Below, piece after piece: positions 25,603 to 35,003 of a DNA stretch of 64,000 bases (positions are counted from its first letter, which is position 1; each line of letters starts with the position of its first letter). The DNA comes from Syntrophomonas sp. DTU019 (GTDB lineage Bacteria > Bacillota > Syntrophomonadia > Syntrophomonadales > Syntrophomonadaceae). The translations under genes and the position numbers were made by a program. Below the pieces are notes generated by a model that was given only the letters and a program-made list of their open reading frames with translations, searched no databases and was not told the origin of the DNA. The stretch covers positions 434,001 to 498,000 of the forward strand of contig CAJYDM010000002.1 of the NCBI GenBank assembly GCA_913757435.1, read 5' to 3'.

Positions 25603-27375
25603 ATGGCGTGGATGGAAAAATCCAAAGTCGACAAGGCCGCTTCGGTAGGCAATTATTTGGGGCTGTATCTAGGTCAGGGACAGGGGGTGCGCCTGGGAGA
25701 GAGCACGGTGGTGAGCTGCCATACCCATGGACGCATGCCGGAAAAAAGGGTCAAAGGGCAGATCAAGATATTCACCAACCGCGATGCCGGAAAATGCTTT
25801 TTAGATTTCGTCGACGAAGGTCAAGTGGTTCATATCGATGTTTTCCACCGCCCCGGTGAGATAGATCCGGTTGAGCTGGCCAAAGCCATTTTCTGGGCCT
25901 TCAACCAGTATTTTATGGTCAAAGATCCTCAATTGCAGTACGCTGAAGATGAACGCTTCAAAATAGCTGCTGATTATGCCACCAGAATTTTTTTAACTAC
26001 CGGAATGGGTAAGGGTACAGTCTACAACCTTATGCAGGAAAAAGTGGGTGCTTATGGAGAGGCAGATGAAGGCCACGATCATGTACATATCCTGGCCCAA
26101 CTGCAGAGAGACGAATATTATCTGGTCTATGTAATAGCCGAAGTAGTTGAAGAGTTTATACTCAACAACGAGTTGAAATTGGCCCGGGTGCGGAATATAA
26201 CCCATGGCAACCAGAAAAAAGAAGAAGAGAGCTATGCCGGCTACATGCGCCTGCCCTGGAAAAGGCTCAAAGGGCAGAATGCCCGGCAGCTTCCCGATAA
26301 AGAAAATGTAAACCAGCTGATTATCAAACTGGCCGAAAAATTTGGTGGTGTCGAAGAAATCGAGGAGTTCATGGAGAACTACTCCACCAATATTTTAAAG
26401 CGCAAGGGTATTGAACAGCAGAAGAAAAAATGGGGAGACATAGAAAACGATATCGAGCAACTTGAAGAGCTAGGCATACTCAAAGAAACCATGTTCGGTA
26501 AAGTTTTGACCAAGCAAGGCCAGGCCTTAAAGGATTTCGTTTTGAACAACAAATGTGAACTGGAAACCGAAATCCGCCGCAATATCCGCAAAATGCCTTC
26601 GGGAGGTAAAGGCCGCTACAAGAAGCTGGGCAAATCAGAGAGCAAGATGTCGGCGGTGGAACTGACTAACCGCAACCGCACCATCAACAACCCCGACAAA
26701 AACTGGTCCGGCGATCTGGCGGTTCCAGAGACCATTATTCAGGCCAAGAAAAACAGTATCCTGCGCGGCGACAATCATCTTGTAATTAAAAAAGACGATT
26801 TGCATTATCATGATAAAAAGACTTATGTCCCGGTGGACATCTGCTTTTTGATCGATGCCAGCGGAAGTATGGCCGGGGATAAGAGGCAGGCGGCCTGTTT
26901 TTTGGCCGAACATCTCTTGCTGTCAGGCAAGGAAAAAGTAGCTGTGGTAATATTTCAGGAAAGAACCAGCCAGGTGGTAGTGCCCTTCACGCGCAAGCAA
27001 TCAGTGCTCAAAAAGGGATTGGCCACCATTAACCCGGCTGGCCTGACCCCGCTGGCCAGCGGTATAATGACTGCGGTTAACCTGATTAAAAACTCCCGGG
27101 TCAAAAACCCTTTGCTGGTACTTATTACTGATGGGCTTCCCAATACTCCATTGTGGACCATGGATGCCAAAGCCGACGCTTTAGAAGCAGCCAGCAAGAT
27201 CCCGGAAGCCAATATCCGTTTTATCTGCATCGGGATCGAAGCCTACCGCCAATACCTGGAAAAGGTGGCAGAAAAGGCCAATGGAATCTTATATGTGGTC
27301 GATGACCTCAATAAAGACAATCTGATCAACATCGTGCGCGCTGAGAAAAAGCAGCTGCAGACCGCCAGACAATGA
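25603..27375 (+). CDS. VWA-domain (ChlD-like) partner protein
   Basis: A 590-residue protein. The C-terminal von Willebrand A domain has an intact MIDAS: DICFLIDASGSMAGDKR (DxSxS), AGLTPLASGI (Thr) and LLVLITDGLPNTP (Asp), around residues 405-580. The N-terminal 380 residues are mostly helical with Lys/Glu-rich segments (GIEQQKKKWGDIENDIEQLEEL) and are not recognised. ATG 25603 follows GAAGGGAGTGG. With the AAA+ gene it forms a two-gene operon. By analogy with ChlI/ChlD and MoxR/VWA pairs the two should make a ring complex acting on a third protein. Confidence 0.85.
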   Translation: MAWMEKSKVDKAASVGNYLGLYLGQGQGVRLGESTVVSCHTHGRMPEKRVKGQIKIFTNRDAGKCFLDFVDEGQVVHIDVFHRPGEIDPVELAKAIFWAFNQYFMVKDPQLQYAEDERFKIAADYATRIFLTTGMGKGTVYNLMQEKVGAYGEADEGHDHVHILAQLQRDEYYLVYVIAEVVEEFILNNELKLARVRNITHGNQKKEEESYAGYMRLPWKRLKGQNARQLPDKENVNQLIIKLAEKFGGVEEIEEFMENYSTNILKRKGIEQQKKKWGDIENDIEQLEELGILKETMFGKVLTKQGQALKDFVLNNKCELETEIRRNIRKMPSGGKGRYKKLGKSESKMSAVELTNRNRTINNPDKNWSGDLAVPETIIQAKKNSILRGDNHLVIKKDDLHYHDKKTYVPVDICFLIDASGSMAGDKRQAACFLAEHLLLSGKEKVAVVIFQERTSQVVVPFTRKQSVLKKGLATINPAGLTPLASGIMTAVNLIKNSRVKNPLLVLITDGLPNTPLWTMDAKADALEAASKIPEANIRFICIGIEAYRQYLEKVAEKANGILYVVDDLNKDNLINIVRAEKKQLQTARQ

Positions 27376-27415
27376 TATAGTCACATGGTCAGGCTACAGA
27401 GAAATTTGACATTAT

Positions 27416-27445
27416 TCAAGCTATTCTGCTAGAATTTTATTAATA
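27416..27445 (+). promoter_or_regulatory. Sigma-A-type promoter
   Basis: TTGACA (27416-27421) and TAGAAT (27440-27445) with an 18-bp spacer. Transcription from about 27452 would meet a strong terminator at 27506-27534, so the direct product would be a short RNA unless the terminator is bypassed into the gerM-like gene. Confidence 0.6.
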
Positions 27446-27451
27446 TATCAA

Positions 27452-27535
27452 GTGCTTTTTCTAATATGCAATTAAGTTTTCTTTTTAATAACTCCTCCTT
27501 CATACCGAGCACCGCAAGGTGCTCGCTTTTTTTTG
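27452..27535 (+). ncRNA. Candidate small RNA or attenuated leader with anti-Shine-Dalgarno segment
   Basis: About 84 nt between a promoter and a perfect terminator. The 5' part is AU-rich and unstructured; ACTCCTCCTT (27491-27500) is complementary to ribosome binding sites, including GGAGGAG (27588-27594) of the downstream gerM-like gene; the 3' end is the terminator hairpin with T8. Unpaired C/U-rich anti-SD stretches next to a terminator are a hallmark of many Firmicute trans-acting small RNAs. There is no coding frame in it. Confidence 0.45.
27506..27534 (+). terminator. Strong Rho-independent terminator
   Basis: CGAGCACC (27506-27513), loop GCAA, GGTGCTCG (27518-27525), then C and eight T. 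It ends either the AAA+/VWA operon or the candidate small RNA. Confidence 0.9.
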
Positions 27536-27602
27536 AAATGATTCATATTCACCAGGGGTTTCTAGTATCTATTAAAAGGAATATTATGGAGGAGGCATAG
27601 TT

Positions 27603-28211
27603 ATGGCAAAGAAGTTTATCGTTACGCTTACTGCGGTTGTATTGGGCGTTTGTTTGCTGAGCGGCGGCTGCTCTTCCGACCAGAGCGCCGATAGAGTAGA
27701 CGACCTGAAAAATCTGTTAAAGACCTCAATAAACCGGGAAAAGGACCCGCAGCCCACCACGCGTATACAGGACCTGCTTCCCGAAGCCCCTGCGGCTGTG
27801 CCGCTGGAGACAGTGAAAGTGACGTTGTACTATGGAAAACAAGATGGCCAGGGCCTGGTAGCGGAGACCCGGGATATAGAGAAGACCACCGGAATAGCGC
27901 GCACTACGGTGCAGGAACTCCTGCGGGGGCCGACTCAGGCGGAGAGTGTAAGACTATTCCCGGAAGGCACAGCGCTTCGTGACATAAATATTAAATCCGA
28001 CGGCACTTGCATAGTTGATCTTACCAATCATGTTCGTAATGCATCCACTAAGGCACAGACTGAGCTGATGGTTTACTCCCTGGTCAACACTTTGGGCGAA
28101 TATCCTACCGTCAAAGAGGTTACCTTGATGATAGATGGTGATTACGCCGACATCATTAATAATGTGGATTTATCCAAGCCTCGATCTCCTGACTATGGGC
28201 TGGCTAAATAA
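27603..28211 (+). CDS. gerM: GerMN-domain lipoprotein (spore germination GerM-like)
   Basis: A 202-residue exported lipoprotein: Lys-containing signal helix, lipobox LSGGC with Cys24, a short polar linker, then one GerMN domain (VKVTLYYGKQDGQGL, TVQELLRGPTQAES, LFPEGTALRDINIKSDGTCIVDLT, TLMIDGD). B. subtilis GerM has two such domains and acts in sporulation and germination peptidoglycan work; this single-domain version is shorter. ATG 27603 has GGAGGAGG 7 nt upstream. With murI, rph, rdgB and yfcE it matches the conserved racE-gerM-rph neighbourhood. Confidence 0.85.
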   Translation: MAKKFIVTLTAVVLGVCLLSGGCSSDQSADRVDDLKNLLKTSINREKDPQPTTRIQDLLPEAPAAVPLETVKVTLYYGKQDGQGLVAETRDIEKTTGIARTTVQELLRGPTQAESVRLFPEGTALRDINIKSDGTCIVDLTNHVRNASTKAQTELMVYSLVNTLGEYPTVKEVTLMIDGDYADIINNVDLSKPRSPDYGLAK

Positions 28212-28235
28212 TAAAAAGTTCAAAAATTAGGGAAT

Positions 28236-28266
28236 TGGGCATAGCCTTTGATGGAGGTTATGCCCA
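28236..28266. terminator. Hairpin after the gerM-like gene
   Basis: TGGGCATAGCC (28236-28246) pairs with GGTTATGCCCA (28256-28266), an 11-bp stem with one G-T pair and a 9-nt loop. It lacks a T run, so it may protect the 3' end or terminate weakly. The remaining 230 bp to murI holds a lone TATAAT at 28376-28381 without a good -35. Confidence 0.4.
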
Positions 28267-28496
28267 CAATTGTATATTGACAATAATGTGACCAGAATTG
28301 GTTAAAGTGAATGTGGCGGGACGGCTGGTTTGATCCTCGGCCAGGATTATTATTCTTTACGGGCATAAAAGTGGTTATAATATGGAAGCGGACTATTAAA
28401 AGTGATACATTAATTATTGGGTTTCAGCTTACAGACTCTGCTTTTCGGGTCTATTGCTGAACAACCTGGACTTAAAAGTTTAAAGAGGTGTAATTA

Positions 28497-29303
28497 TTGG
28501 GAAAAAACCATCCCGTGGGAATATTTGACTCTGGTGTGGGCGGCCTGACCGTTGTGAAGGCTTTTCTAGAACAGCTGCCAGGGGAGGATTTCATCTATTT
28601 TGGAGATACCGCCCATGTACCCTATGGAAATAAGACACAGCAACAGCTATTGCAGTATGCCCGGGATATCATGCATTTTTTTATAAGCCGGGGAGTCAAA
28701 GCGGTCCTGGTAGCTTGCGGGACCCATTCCTCAGTAACGCTGCCCTTCATCAAGGACGATTATCCCATTCCCATGGTGGGGATGGTCAAGGCCGGTGCCC
28801 GTGCTGCCTGTCGGAGCACCAGCAGCAACCGTATAGGGGTTATGGCTACTCAGGCTACAGTCAACAGTCACGCTTACTCCAGGGCGATACGGGACATTAA
28901 CCATACTTGCCAGGTGTTTGAGGTGGCCTGTCCGCGTTTTGTGCCCCTGGTAGAGGCAGGCCAGCTGGTTGGCGAAGAACTTGAAATGGCAGCCCGGCAA
29001 TATACGCTCCCGCTCCTGCAGGAGAACATAGACACCCTGGTATTAGGCTGCACCCATTACCCTTTTTTGAGCCCGGTGATTGCCGAGCTGATTGGAGAAG
29101 TATGTTTGCTCGATCCCGCCACTGAAGCGGTGGCTGAGTTAAAGGCCATTTTAGCTGGCAATAACCTGCTTAAGGATAGTGATTCTAACAGCCAGGCCGA
29201 GTTCCTGGTTAGCGGAGATGAGGCTTCATTTGCCCGGGTGGGGAGGAGACTTTTGGGGCAGGTTATTAACGAGGTAAAGAGCATAACCCTAGCTCACGGT
29301 TGA
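28497..29303 (+). CDS. murI: Glutamate racemase
   Basis: A 268-residue Asp/Glu racemase that makes D-glutamate for peptidoglycan. Visible: IFDSGVGGLTVVKAF, FGDTAHVPYGNK, first catalytic Cys in VACGTHSS (most MurI have ACNTAS) and second in VLGCTHYPFL. The Asn/Ala after the first Cys are Gly and His here, a subfamily variation or altered specificity. The start is TTG 28497 behind AGAGGTG. It is followed 15 bp later by an MBL-fold gene. The gerM-murI-rph-rdgB order supports the cell-wall role over amino-acid catabolism. Confidence 0.9.
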   Translation: MGKNHPVGIFDSGVGGLTVVKAFLEQLPGEDFIYFGDTAHVPYGNKTQQQLLQYARDIMHFFISRGVKAVLVACGTHSSVTLPFIKDDYPIPMVGMVKAGARAACRSTSSNRIGVMATQATVNSHAYSRAIRDINHTCQVFEVACPRFVPLVEAGQLVGEELEMAARQYTLPLLQENIDTLVLGCTHYPFLSPVIAELIGEVCLLDPATEAVAELKAILAGNNLLKDSDSNSQAEFLVSGDEASFARVGRRLLGQVINEVKSITLAHG

Positions 29304-29318
29304 TTGCAGGGAGGAATT

Positions 29319-30059
29319 ATGGAACTACAGGTGGTGGGCTGCTGGGCCCCATATCCCCAAATTGGCCAAGCCTGCAGCGGGTATCTGATCAAACAGGATC
29401 AGACCACCTGCCTTTTGGACTGCGGACACGGGGTGCTGTCATTTCTGGGGTGCTATACTGATGTATTGAAATTGAACCTGGTCATCATCAGCCATTTTCA
29501 TCCCGATCACTATGTAGACCTGCACGCCCTGCGCCACCTGATTAGGGGCGGCCTTATCAGTGGCCAAGCAGCCGGACCGGTAGACCTGTTCATCCCCGAT
29601 GAGCCCCGTGAACAGTGGGAATACTGGCAGAATGTCCCCGAATTTCGCGTCTATCGACTTCATCCGCAGATGCAGCTGGCCTATCCCGGCCTGAACATAG
29701 AGTTCTACCCTGCCATACACCCCCTGCCCACCTATGCCGTCAAGTTTTTTACGGGGCAGTCCAGCCTGTTCTACACTGCTGACAGTGCAGCCTCGGATGC
29801 CATGTGGGAATATGCCCGGAAGGTGGACATACTCTTGGGAGAAGCTTCATTTTTAACTGCAGACAGCCATTTGGCGAGTAAATTGGGCCACATGAGCACC
29901 ACGGATCTGGCCAGGGGGGCTTTGCAGACCGACCCTGGCATTTTGGTAGCCACGCATTTATGGCCCGGGTTCGATGCCAATGTAGTATCAGGGGAAATAC
30001 AGGCTGTTTACCCGGGCAAAAACATGCTGGCCTATTCCGGGTTGAATATAGAAGCATAG
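29319..30059 (+). CDS. MBL-fold metallo-hydrolase (RNase Z-like group)
   Basis: A 246-residue metallo-beta-lactamase-fold hydrolase with the metal motif ISHFHPDHYVDLHALR near residue 65 (HxHxDH) and later SLFYTADSA and LGEASF, GHMSTTDLA, ATHLWPG carrying further metal ligands. The DCGHG opening is typical of the RNase Z/ElaC-like branch, but the exosite is absent, so tRNA processing cannot be claimed. ATG 29319 follows AGGGAGG and lies 15 bp after murI, so it is co-transcribed. Cytoplasmic; substrate unknown. Confidence 0.85.
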   Translation: MELQVVGCWAPYPQIGQACSGYLIKQDQTTCLLDCGHGVLSFLGCYTDVLKLNLVIISHFHPDHYVDLHALRHLIRGGLISGQAAGPVDLFIPDEPREQWEYWQNVPEFRVYRLHPQMQLAYPGLNIEFYPAIHPLPTYAVKFFTGQSSLFYTADSAASDAMWEYARKVDILLGEASFLTADSHLASKLGHMSTTDLARGALQTDPGILVATHLWPGFDANVVSGEIQAVYPGKNMLAYSGLNIEA

Positions 30060-30197
30060 CCTTTACAGGTTCGTTAATGATTATAAACAACAGCAGCCTG
30101 GCACAGCGTTGAGCTAATGAAATATGACCGGGCTTATATGGCATAGCTGTGACATCTGTCAGTGCGTCAGCCTTTAAGGCTTGAAAAGGGGAGAATA

Positions 30198-31040
30198 ATG
30201 CGTGAAATACATTGTGAGCAGATAAAAGCCGCAGTGAAGGATTGTGTCCTTAAAGCCAATCTGGAACTTCCCGGGGATATTGTCATTGCTCTTCAAGAAG
30301 CCGCGGAAAAAGAAGAGAGCCCCCGCGCCCGAAGCTTGATGAAGATTATGCTGGATAATGCGGAGATGGCCATACAGCAGCAAATGGCGGTGTGCCAGGA
30401 TACCGGATTGGTCGCGGTGACTATTTGTATGGGGCAGGATGTACATATTGTGGGTGGAGATATCAGTGAGGCCGTCAATGCGGGCATACGCGACGGTTAT
30501 CGGGAAGGCTGGTTCCGCCAATCAGTAGTATCTGATCCCCTGGAACGCATCAACAGTGGTGACAACACACCGGCAGTGATCCATTATGAGGTTTCTGCGG
30601 GGGATCATTTTTCCATCACAGTATTTCCTAAGGGAGCAGGCAGTGAAAATATGGGACAGCTCACCATGCTCAAACCGTCTCAGGGTCTTGAGGGAGTACG
30701 GGAATTTGTGGTCAAGGTTGTAAAAGAAGCCGGGGGTAATGCCTGCCCGCCTTTAGTGGTTGGGGTGGGTATCGGTGGCAACATGGAGATGGCGGCCTAT
30801 ATGGCCAAGAAAGCCCTGCTACGACCGGTGGACAGGCGACACCCAAAGAATGAGCTGGCTGCCCTGGAAATCGAATTATTAGGGCTGGTCAATCAACTGG
30901 GATTGGGTCCGCAGGGATTGGGAGGGGAGAGCACCGCTCTGGCGGTCAATATCGAAACTTATCCGACCCACATAGCCTGTCTGCCAGTTGCGGTGAGCCT
31001 GAGCTGTCACGCCACCAGGCGCAGCAGCTGCGAACTATAA
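30198..31040 (+). CDS. Class I [4Fe-4S] fumarate hydratase, alpha subunit
   Basis: A 280-residue alpha chain of the two-subunit class I fumarase/L(+)-tartrate dehydratase family. Typical segments: AVCQDTGLVAVTICMGQDVHIVGG, NSGDNTPAVIHYEV, FPKGAGSENMGQLTML, VVGVGIGGNMEMAAYMAKKALLRP and the CHATRR end. The three cluster Cys expected are in VCQDTG, CPPLVVG and SLSCHATRR. ATG 30198 follows AAAGGGGAG. It converts fumarate and malate, useful in a C4 or syntrophic pathway. The beta subunit starts 13 bp downstream. Tartrate specificity cannot be excluded. Confidence 0.9.
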   Translation: MREIHCEQIKAAVKDCVLKANLELPGDIVIALQEAAEKEESPRARSLMKIMLDNAEMAIQQQMAVCQDTGLVAVTICMGQDVHIVGGDISEAVNAGIRDGYREGWFRQSVVSDPLERINSGDNTPAVIHYEVSAGDHFSITVFPKGAGSENMGQLTMLKPSQGLEGVREFVVKVVKEAGGNACPPLVVGVGIGGNMEMAAYMAKKALLRPVDRRHPKNELAALEIELLGLVNQLGLGPQGLGGESTALAVNIETYPTHIACLPVAVSLSCHATRRSSCEL

Positions 31041-31053
31041 AGGTGAAGTGGAA

Positions 31054-31639
31054 ATGGTGGTGGAGAGTATGGTTACCAGGAGATTAACAACCCCGCTGAC
31101 AGAAGATGAAGTGCGCAGCCTGAAGGTCGGAGATGAGATTCTGATTGATGGATACATATATGCGGCACGGGATGCAGCCCACAAAAGGATGATTACCTCT
31201 ATCGAGCAAGGTCAGCAACTTCCTTTCGACCCTCAGGGACAGATGATATATTATGTAGGTCCGTGTCCGGCTCCGCCGGGGAAGGTGATTGGCTCGGCCG
31301 GACCGACCACCAGCGGAAGAATGGATGCCTACACTCCCCCCTTATTAGAGCGGGGACTGAGAGGAATGATAGGTAAGGGCGATCGCAGTCAGGCAGTAGT
31401 CGATGCCATGAAAAAGCATGGTGCGGTCTACCTGGCAGCAGTCGGAGGTGCTGGAGTTTACCTGGCGGAGCGAATCGTCTCAGTCGATCCCGTGGCCTAC
31501 CCGGAGCTGGGCCCGGAAGCTCTTTTAAGGCTTGAGGTGCGATCTTTCCCCTGTGTGGTAGCCATTGACTGTGAGGGGAAAAATATATATGAGCAAGTCA
31601 GGCGAAAACTTGACGTCTCACCAAACAAGGAGGAGCTAT

Positions 31640-31656
<17 letters not shown>
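31054..31656 (+). CDS. Class I fumarate hydratase, beta subunit
   Basis: A 200-residue beta chain of class I fumarase: [59 protein letters not shown] and [18 protein letters not shown], all typical. ATG 31054 lies 8 nt after AAGGTG; an in-frame ATG at 31069 is a second possibility. It overlaps rph by 17 bp. The pair is inserted into the gerM-murI-rph-rdgB group, which is not its place in Bacillus. Confidence 0.9.
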
Positions 31657-32359
<703 letters not shown>

Positions 32360-32361
32360 GT

Positions 32362-32964
32362 GTGTATAAAACGCTCATTTTGGCTACGCGCAACCAGCAC
32401 AAACAGCGCGAATTGACGGAAATGCTGGCTCCGTTGGGAATCGAGATCAAAAGCTTGTTGGATTTTCCGGATTTTCCGGAGGTCGAAGAGGACGGCCAGA
32501 CATTTGCTGACAATGCCATCAAGAAAGCACGGGTTACCGCTCAATTCAGTGGTTTGACCAGCCTGGCTGACGATTCCGGCCTGGAAGTCAAAGCCCTGGG
32601 CGGCCAGCCCGGCATCTACTCAGCCCGTTTCGCTGGGCGGCCGGGTGATGACGAAGCCAACAACCGCAAGCTTCTGCAACTGATGAAAGGGGTGCCGGAG
32701 GACTCGCGCCAGGCCCGCTTCGTCTGTGTGATTGCCATTTGTGGACCGAATCAAGAGATTCAGACCGTGCGCGGGGTGTGCAATGGGACAATAGCCGCTG
32801 AACCGCGGGGCAAAGAGGGCTTCGGCTATGACCCGCTGTTTATCCCAGATGGTTATGAACTCAGCTTTGCGGAGCTTTCAGCGCAAGAGAAGAACCTTAT
32901 CAGCCATCGAGGCCGGGCACTACAGGAGCTGAAGCGATTGATGTCCAGGATGAAGCGTGATTGA
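32362..32964 (+). CDS. rdgB: XTP/dITP diphosphatase (RdgB/HAM1)
   Basis: A 200-residue house-cleaning pyrophosphatase that removes dITP and XTP. Motifs: LATRNQHKQRELTEML at the N-terminus, TFADNAIKKAR, SLADDSGLEVKALGG-QPGIYSARFAG, GFGYDPLF and SHRGRALQELK. Length and order match the family. GTG 32362 begins 2 bp after the rph stop. Same operon as rph and the phosphoesterase. Confidence 0.93.
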   Translation: MYKTLILATRNQHKQRELTEMLAPLGIEIKSLLDFPDFPEVEEDGQTFADNAIKKARVTAQFSGLTSLADDSGLEVKALGGQPGIYSARFAGRPGDDEANNRKLLQLMKGVPEDSRQARFVCVIAICGPNQEIQTVRGVCNGTIAAEPRGKEGFGYDPLFIPDGYELSFAELSAQEKNLISHRGRALQELKRLMSRMKRD

Positions 32965-32976
32965 GGAGGCCGTTAA

Positions 32977-33453
32977 GTGCGGATTGCCATAGTCGGTGAT
33001 ACTCATGGACGGGTCACCGGCATCAAGAAAGCCCTGGCCCAAAACCCGCCTGACCATCTCATCCATACCGGGGATTATTACGCCGATGCCAAAAGGATAG
33101 CGGTTCCATTAAAGCTGTCTTATGATGCTGTGACCGGCAATTGTGATGTCAAAAAGGGGGAACCCGCTGAATTACTGCTGGAACTGGCGGGCAGGCGCAT
33201 CTATGTGGTACACGGTCATCAATACGGGGTGAAACGAGACCTCAACAGTATCTTTTATCGCGGACAGGAAATGGAAGCTGATATCGTTGTCTTTGGTCAT
33301 ACTCATGTACCCTGCTGCGAAAAGGTCGGCGAAACCTGGCTGATTAACCCCGGCAGTGCCTCTCGGCCCAGGACTGCGAAACTGGGCAGTTACATTTGCC
33401 TGTCGGTCGATGAACAAGCGATTGTCCCGGAGATATGCAAGATTAGGCCCTAA
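32977..33453 (+). CDS. YfcE/MJ0936-type metallophosphoesterase
   Basis: A 158-residue calcineurin-like phosphoesterase: IVGDTHGR (D-x-H), HTGDYYADA (GD), VTGNCDVK (GNxD), VVHGHQYG and VFGHTHVP (GHTH), all five metal-binding blocks. Homologues (B. subtilis YsnB) act on phosphodiesters in vitro with unclear physiological target. GTG 32977 follows GAGGAGG. Last gene of the rph-rdgB group, 31 bp before lpdA. Confidence 0.88.
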   Translation: MRIAIVGDTHGRVTGIKKALAQNPPDHLIHTGDYYADAKRIAVPLKLSYDAVTGNCDVKKGEPAELLLELAGRRIYVVHGHQYGVKRDLNSIFYRGQEMEADIVVFGHTHVPCCEKVGETWLINPGSASRPRTAKLGSYICLSVDEQAIVPEICKIRP

Positions 33454-33483
33454 TAGGAGACAATAAAGTCTAGCTCAGCATGA

Positions 33484-34881
33484 ATGGGGATGAAACTTAT
33501 GTATGACGTAATAATCGTGGGCGCAGGCCCGGGAGGCTATGTAGCTGCCATCCGAGCCCGGCAGTTGGGCCTTAAAGTGCTTTTAATAGAAAAAGACCGG
33601 GTGGGGGGCACCTGTTTGAATAGGGGCTGTATTCCCACCAAAGCCTATTATAAGGATGCCACTTTCATACATGAACTGAACCAGAGCGCTCAATTTGGGG
33701 TTTCCCTGTCGGACTGGCGTTTTAATCTGGCTCAGGCCTGGGAGAAAAAGCAACAGGTGGTAGAAAAGCTGGTAAGTGGTGTGCAGCGTCTGCTTAAGGA
33801 CCACGGGGTGGAGGTATTAGCCGGTGAGGCCAGGCTTTCAGACCGCAACTCTGTGGTGGTCGATGGTGCCGTCCATCAAGGCCGGTTCATCCTGCTGGCT
33901 TCTGGTTCAACACCGGCCTCTTTAGATATTCCCGGGGTGGAATTGCCAGGGGTTTTGACCAGTGATGACGTACTTGAATTGAAAGAAATCCCGCAACGCA
34001 TGGTGATTGTGGGCGGAGGCGTGATTGGCTTGGAGTTTGCCTGCATATTCAAGGCCTTTGGCAGTGTAATAACTGTGATCGAATATCTTCCCGCCTTGCT
34101 CAACAGTCTGGATGCAGAAATGGGCAAGCGTCTGGGGGTTTTTCTTAAGAGACAGGGCATCAATGTCATGACTGCGACCGCTGTCAAGAGCATTGAGAGC
34201 ATGGAAGGCGCGCTTTCTGTTAAGACCGAAGACAAGAAAGGCATCAAGGATATGCCTGCCGATGCTGTATTGCTGGCTGCCGGTAGATTGCCTTGCACAA
34301 AAGGCTTGGGTCTGGATAGGATAGGGGTCAAAACCGGCAGCAAAGGCTTCATTGAGGTTGATGCCACCTACAAAACGAGTGTGGAAAACATCTATGCCAT
34401 TGGTGACGTGATAGGCGGGCAAATGCTGGCCCATGTGGCTTCAGAAGAAGGAATAGCGGCGGTGGAATCAATTGCCGGACTAAGAACCCGTTCAGCCAGT
34501 CCCATTGTGCCATCTTGTATATTTACCATACCTGAAATCGCCACTGTTGGCCTCAGCGAAGAAGAGGCCAGGGCACGGGGCATAAGCTACCGCAGCGGCA
34601 AATTTCAGTTTGCCGCCAATGGTAAAGCCCTGACTATGGGTGAAAGCGACGGGGTGGTCAAAGTGCTGGTGGACAGCGATGATATCATCATCGGGGTGCA
34701 TATCATCGGTCCTCATGCCAGCGACCTGATCATGGAGGGATTGGTTCTGGTTGAAAAAGAGGTTACCAGAGGACAGGCCATCGACATGATCCATCCTCAT
34801 CCCACCTTGAGTGAAGCCCTGCGCGAGGCTATATTGGATGCTGGCGGGGAAGCCATACACCTGGCCCCACCCCGCAAATAA
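33484..34881 (+). CDS. lpdA: Dihydrolipoyl dehydrogenase
   Basis: A 465-residue FAD disulfide oxidoreductase (E3). FAD motif VIIVGAGPGGYVAAIRARQLG, redox pair in GGTCLNRGCIPTKA, NAD motif MVIVGGGVIGLEFACIF, FAD motif VENIYAIGDVIGG, and the active-site His-Glu in HPHPTLSEALREAI. The start may be 33484, 33490 or 33499 since none has a strong RBS; the last would begin right before the FAD motif. No 2-oxoacid dehydrogenase E1/E2 or glycine cleavage gene is adjacent, but lplA follows, which supports a lipoyl link. Confidence 0.92.
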   Translation: MGMKLMYDVIIVGAGPGGYVAAIRARQLGLKVLLIEKDRVGGTCLNRGCIPTKAYYKDATFIHELNQSAQFGVSLSDWRFNLAQAWEKKQQVVEKLVSGVQRLLKDHGVEVLAGEARLSDRNSVVVDGAVHQGRFILLASGSTPASLDIPGVELPGVLTSDDVLELKEIPQRMVIVGGGVIGLEFACIFKAFGSVITVIEYLPALLNSLDAEMGKRLGVFLKRQGINVMTATAVKSIESMEGALSVKTEDKKGIKDMPADAVLLAAGRLPCTKGLGLDRIGVKTGSKGFIEVDATYKTSVENIYAIGDVIGGQMLAHVASEEGIAAVESIAGLRTRSASPIVPSCIFTIPEIATVGLSEEEARARGISYRSGKFQFAANGKALTMGESDGVVKVLVDSDDIIIGVHIIGPHASDLIMEGLVLVEKEVTRGQAIDMIHPHPTLSEALREAILDAGGEAIHLAPPRK

Positions 34882-34903
34882 GCTACATGCGGGCATGGGC
34901 ACA

Positions 34904-34970
34904 GGCATGGGGACGGTTCTTTTGCCTGTTTTCCCAGGGGAAAACCAGGCAAAAGAACCGTCCCCATGCC
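34904..34970. repeat. GGGGACGG palindromic repeat, copy 2
   Basis: Left arm GGCATGGGGACGGTTCTTTT then GCCTG (34904-34928), right arm ending CCCCATGCC (34970), with an inner CCC/GGG stem and small loop. Nearly the same unit as the one split by the IS at 36021. It lies between lpdA and lplA, which run in the same direction. Confidence 0.9.
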
Positions 34971-35003
34971 CGTTAACCAAGCAAACAACAGAGGAGAATT
35001 TAA

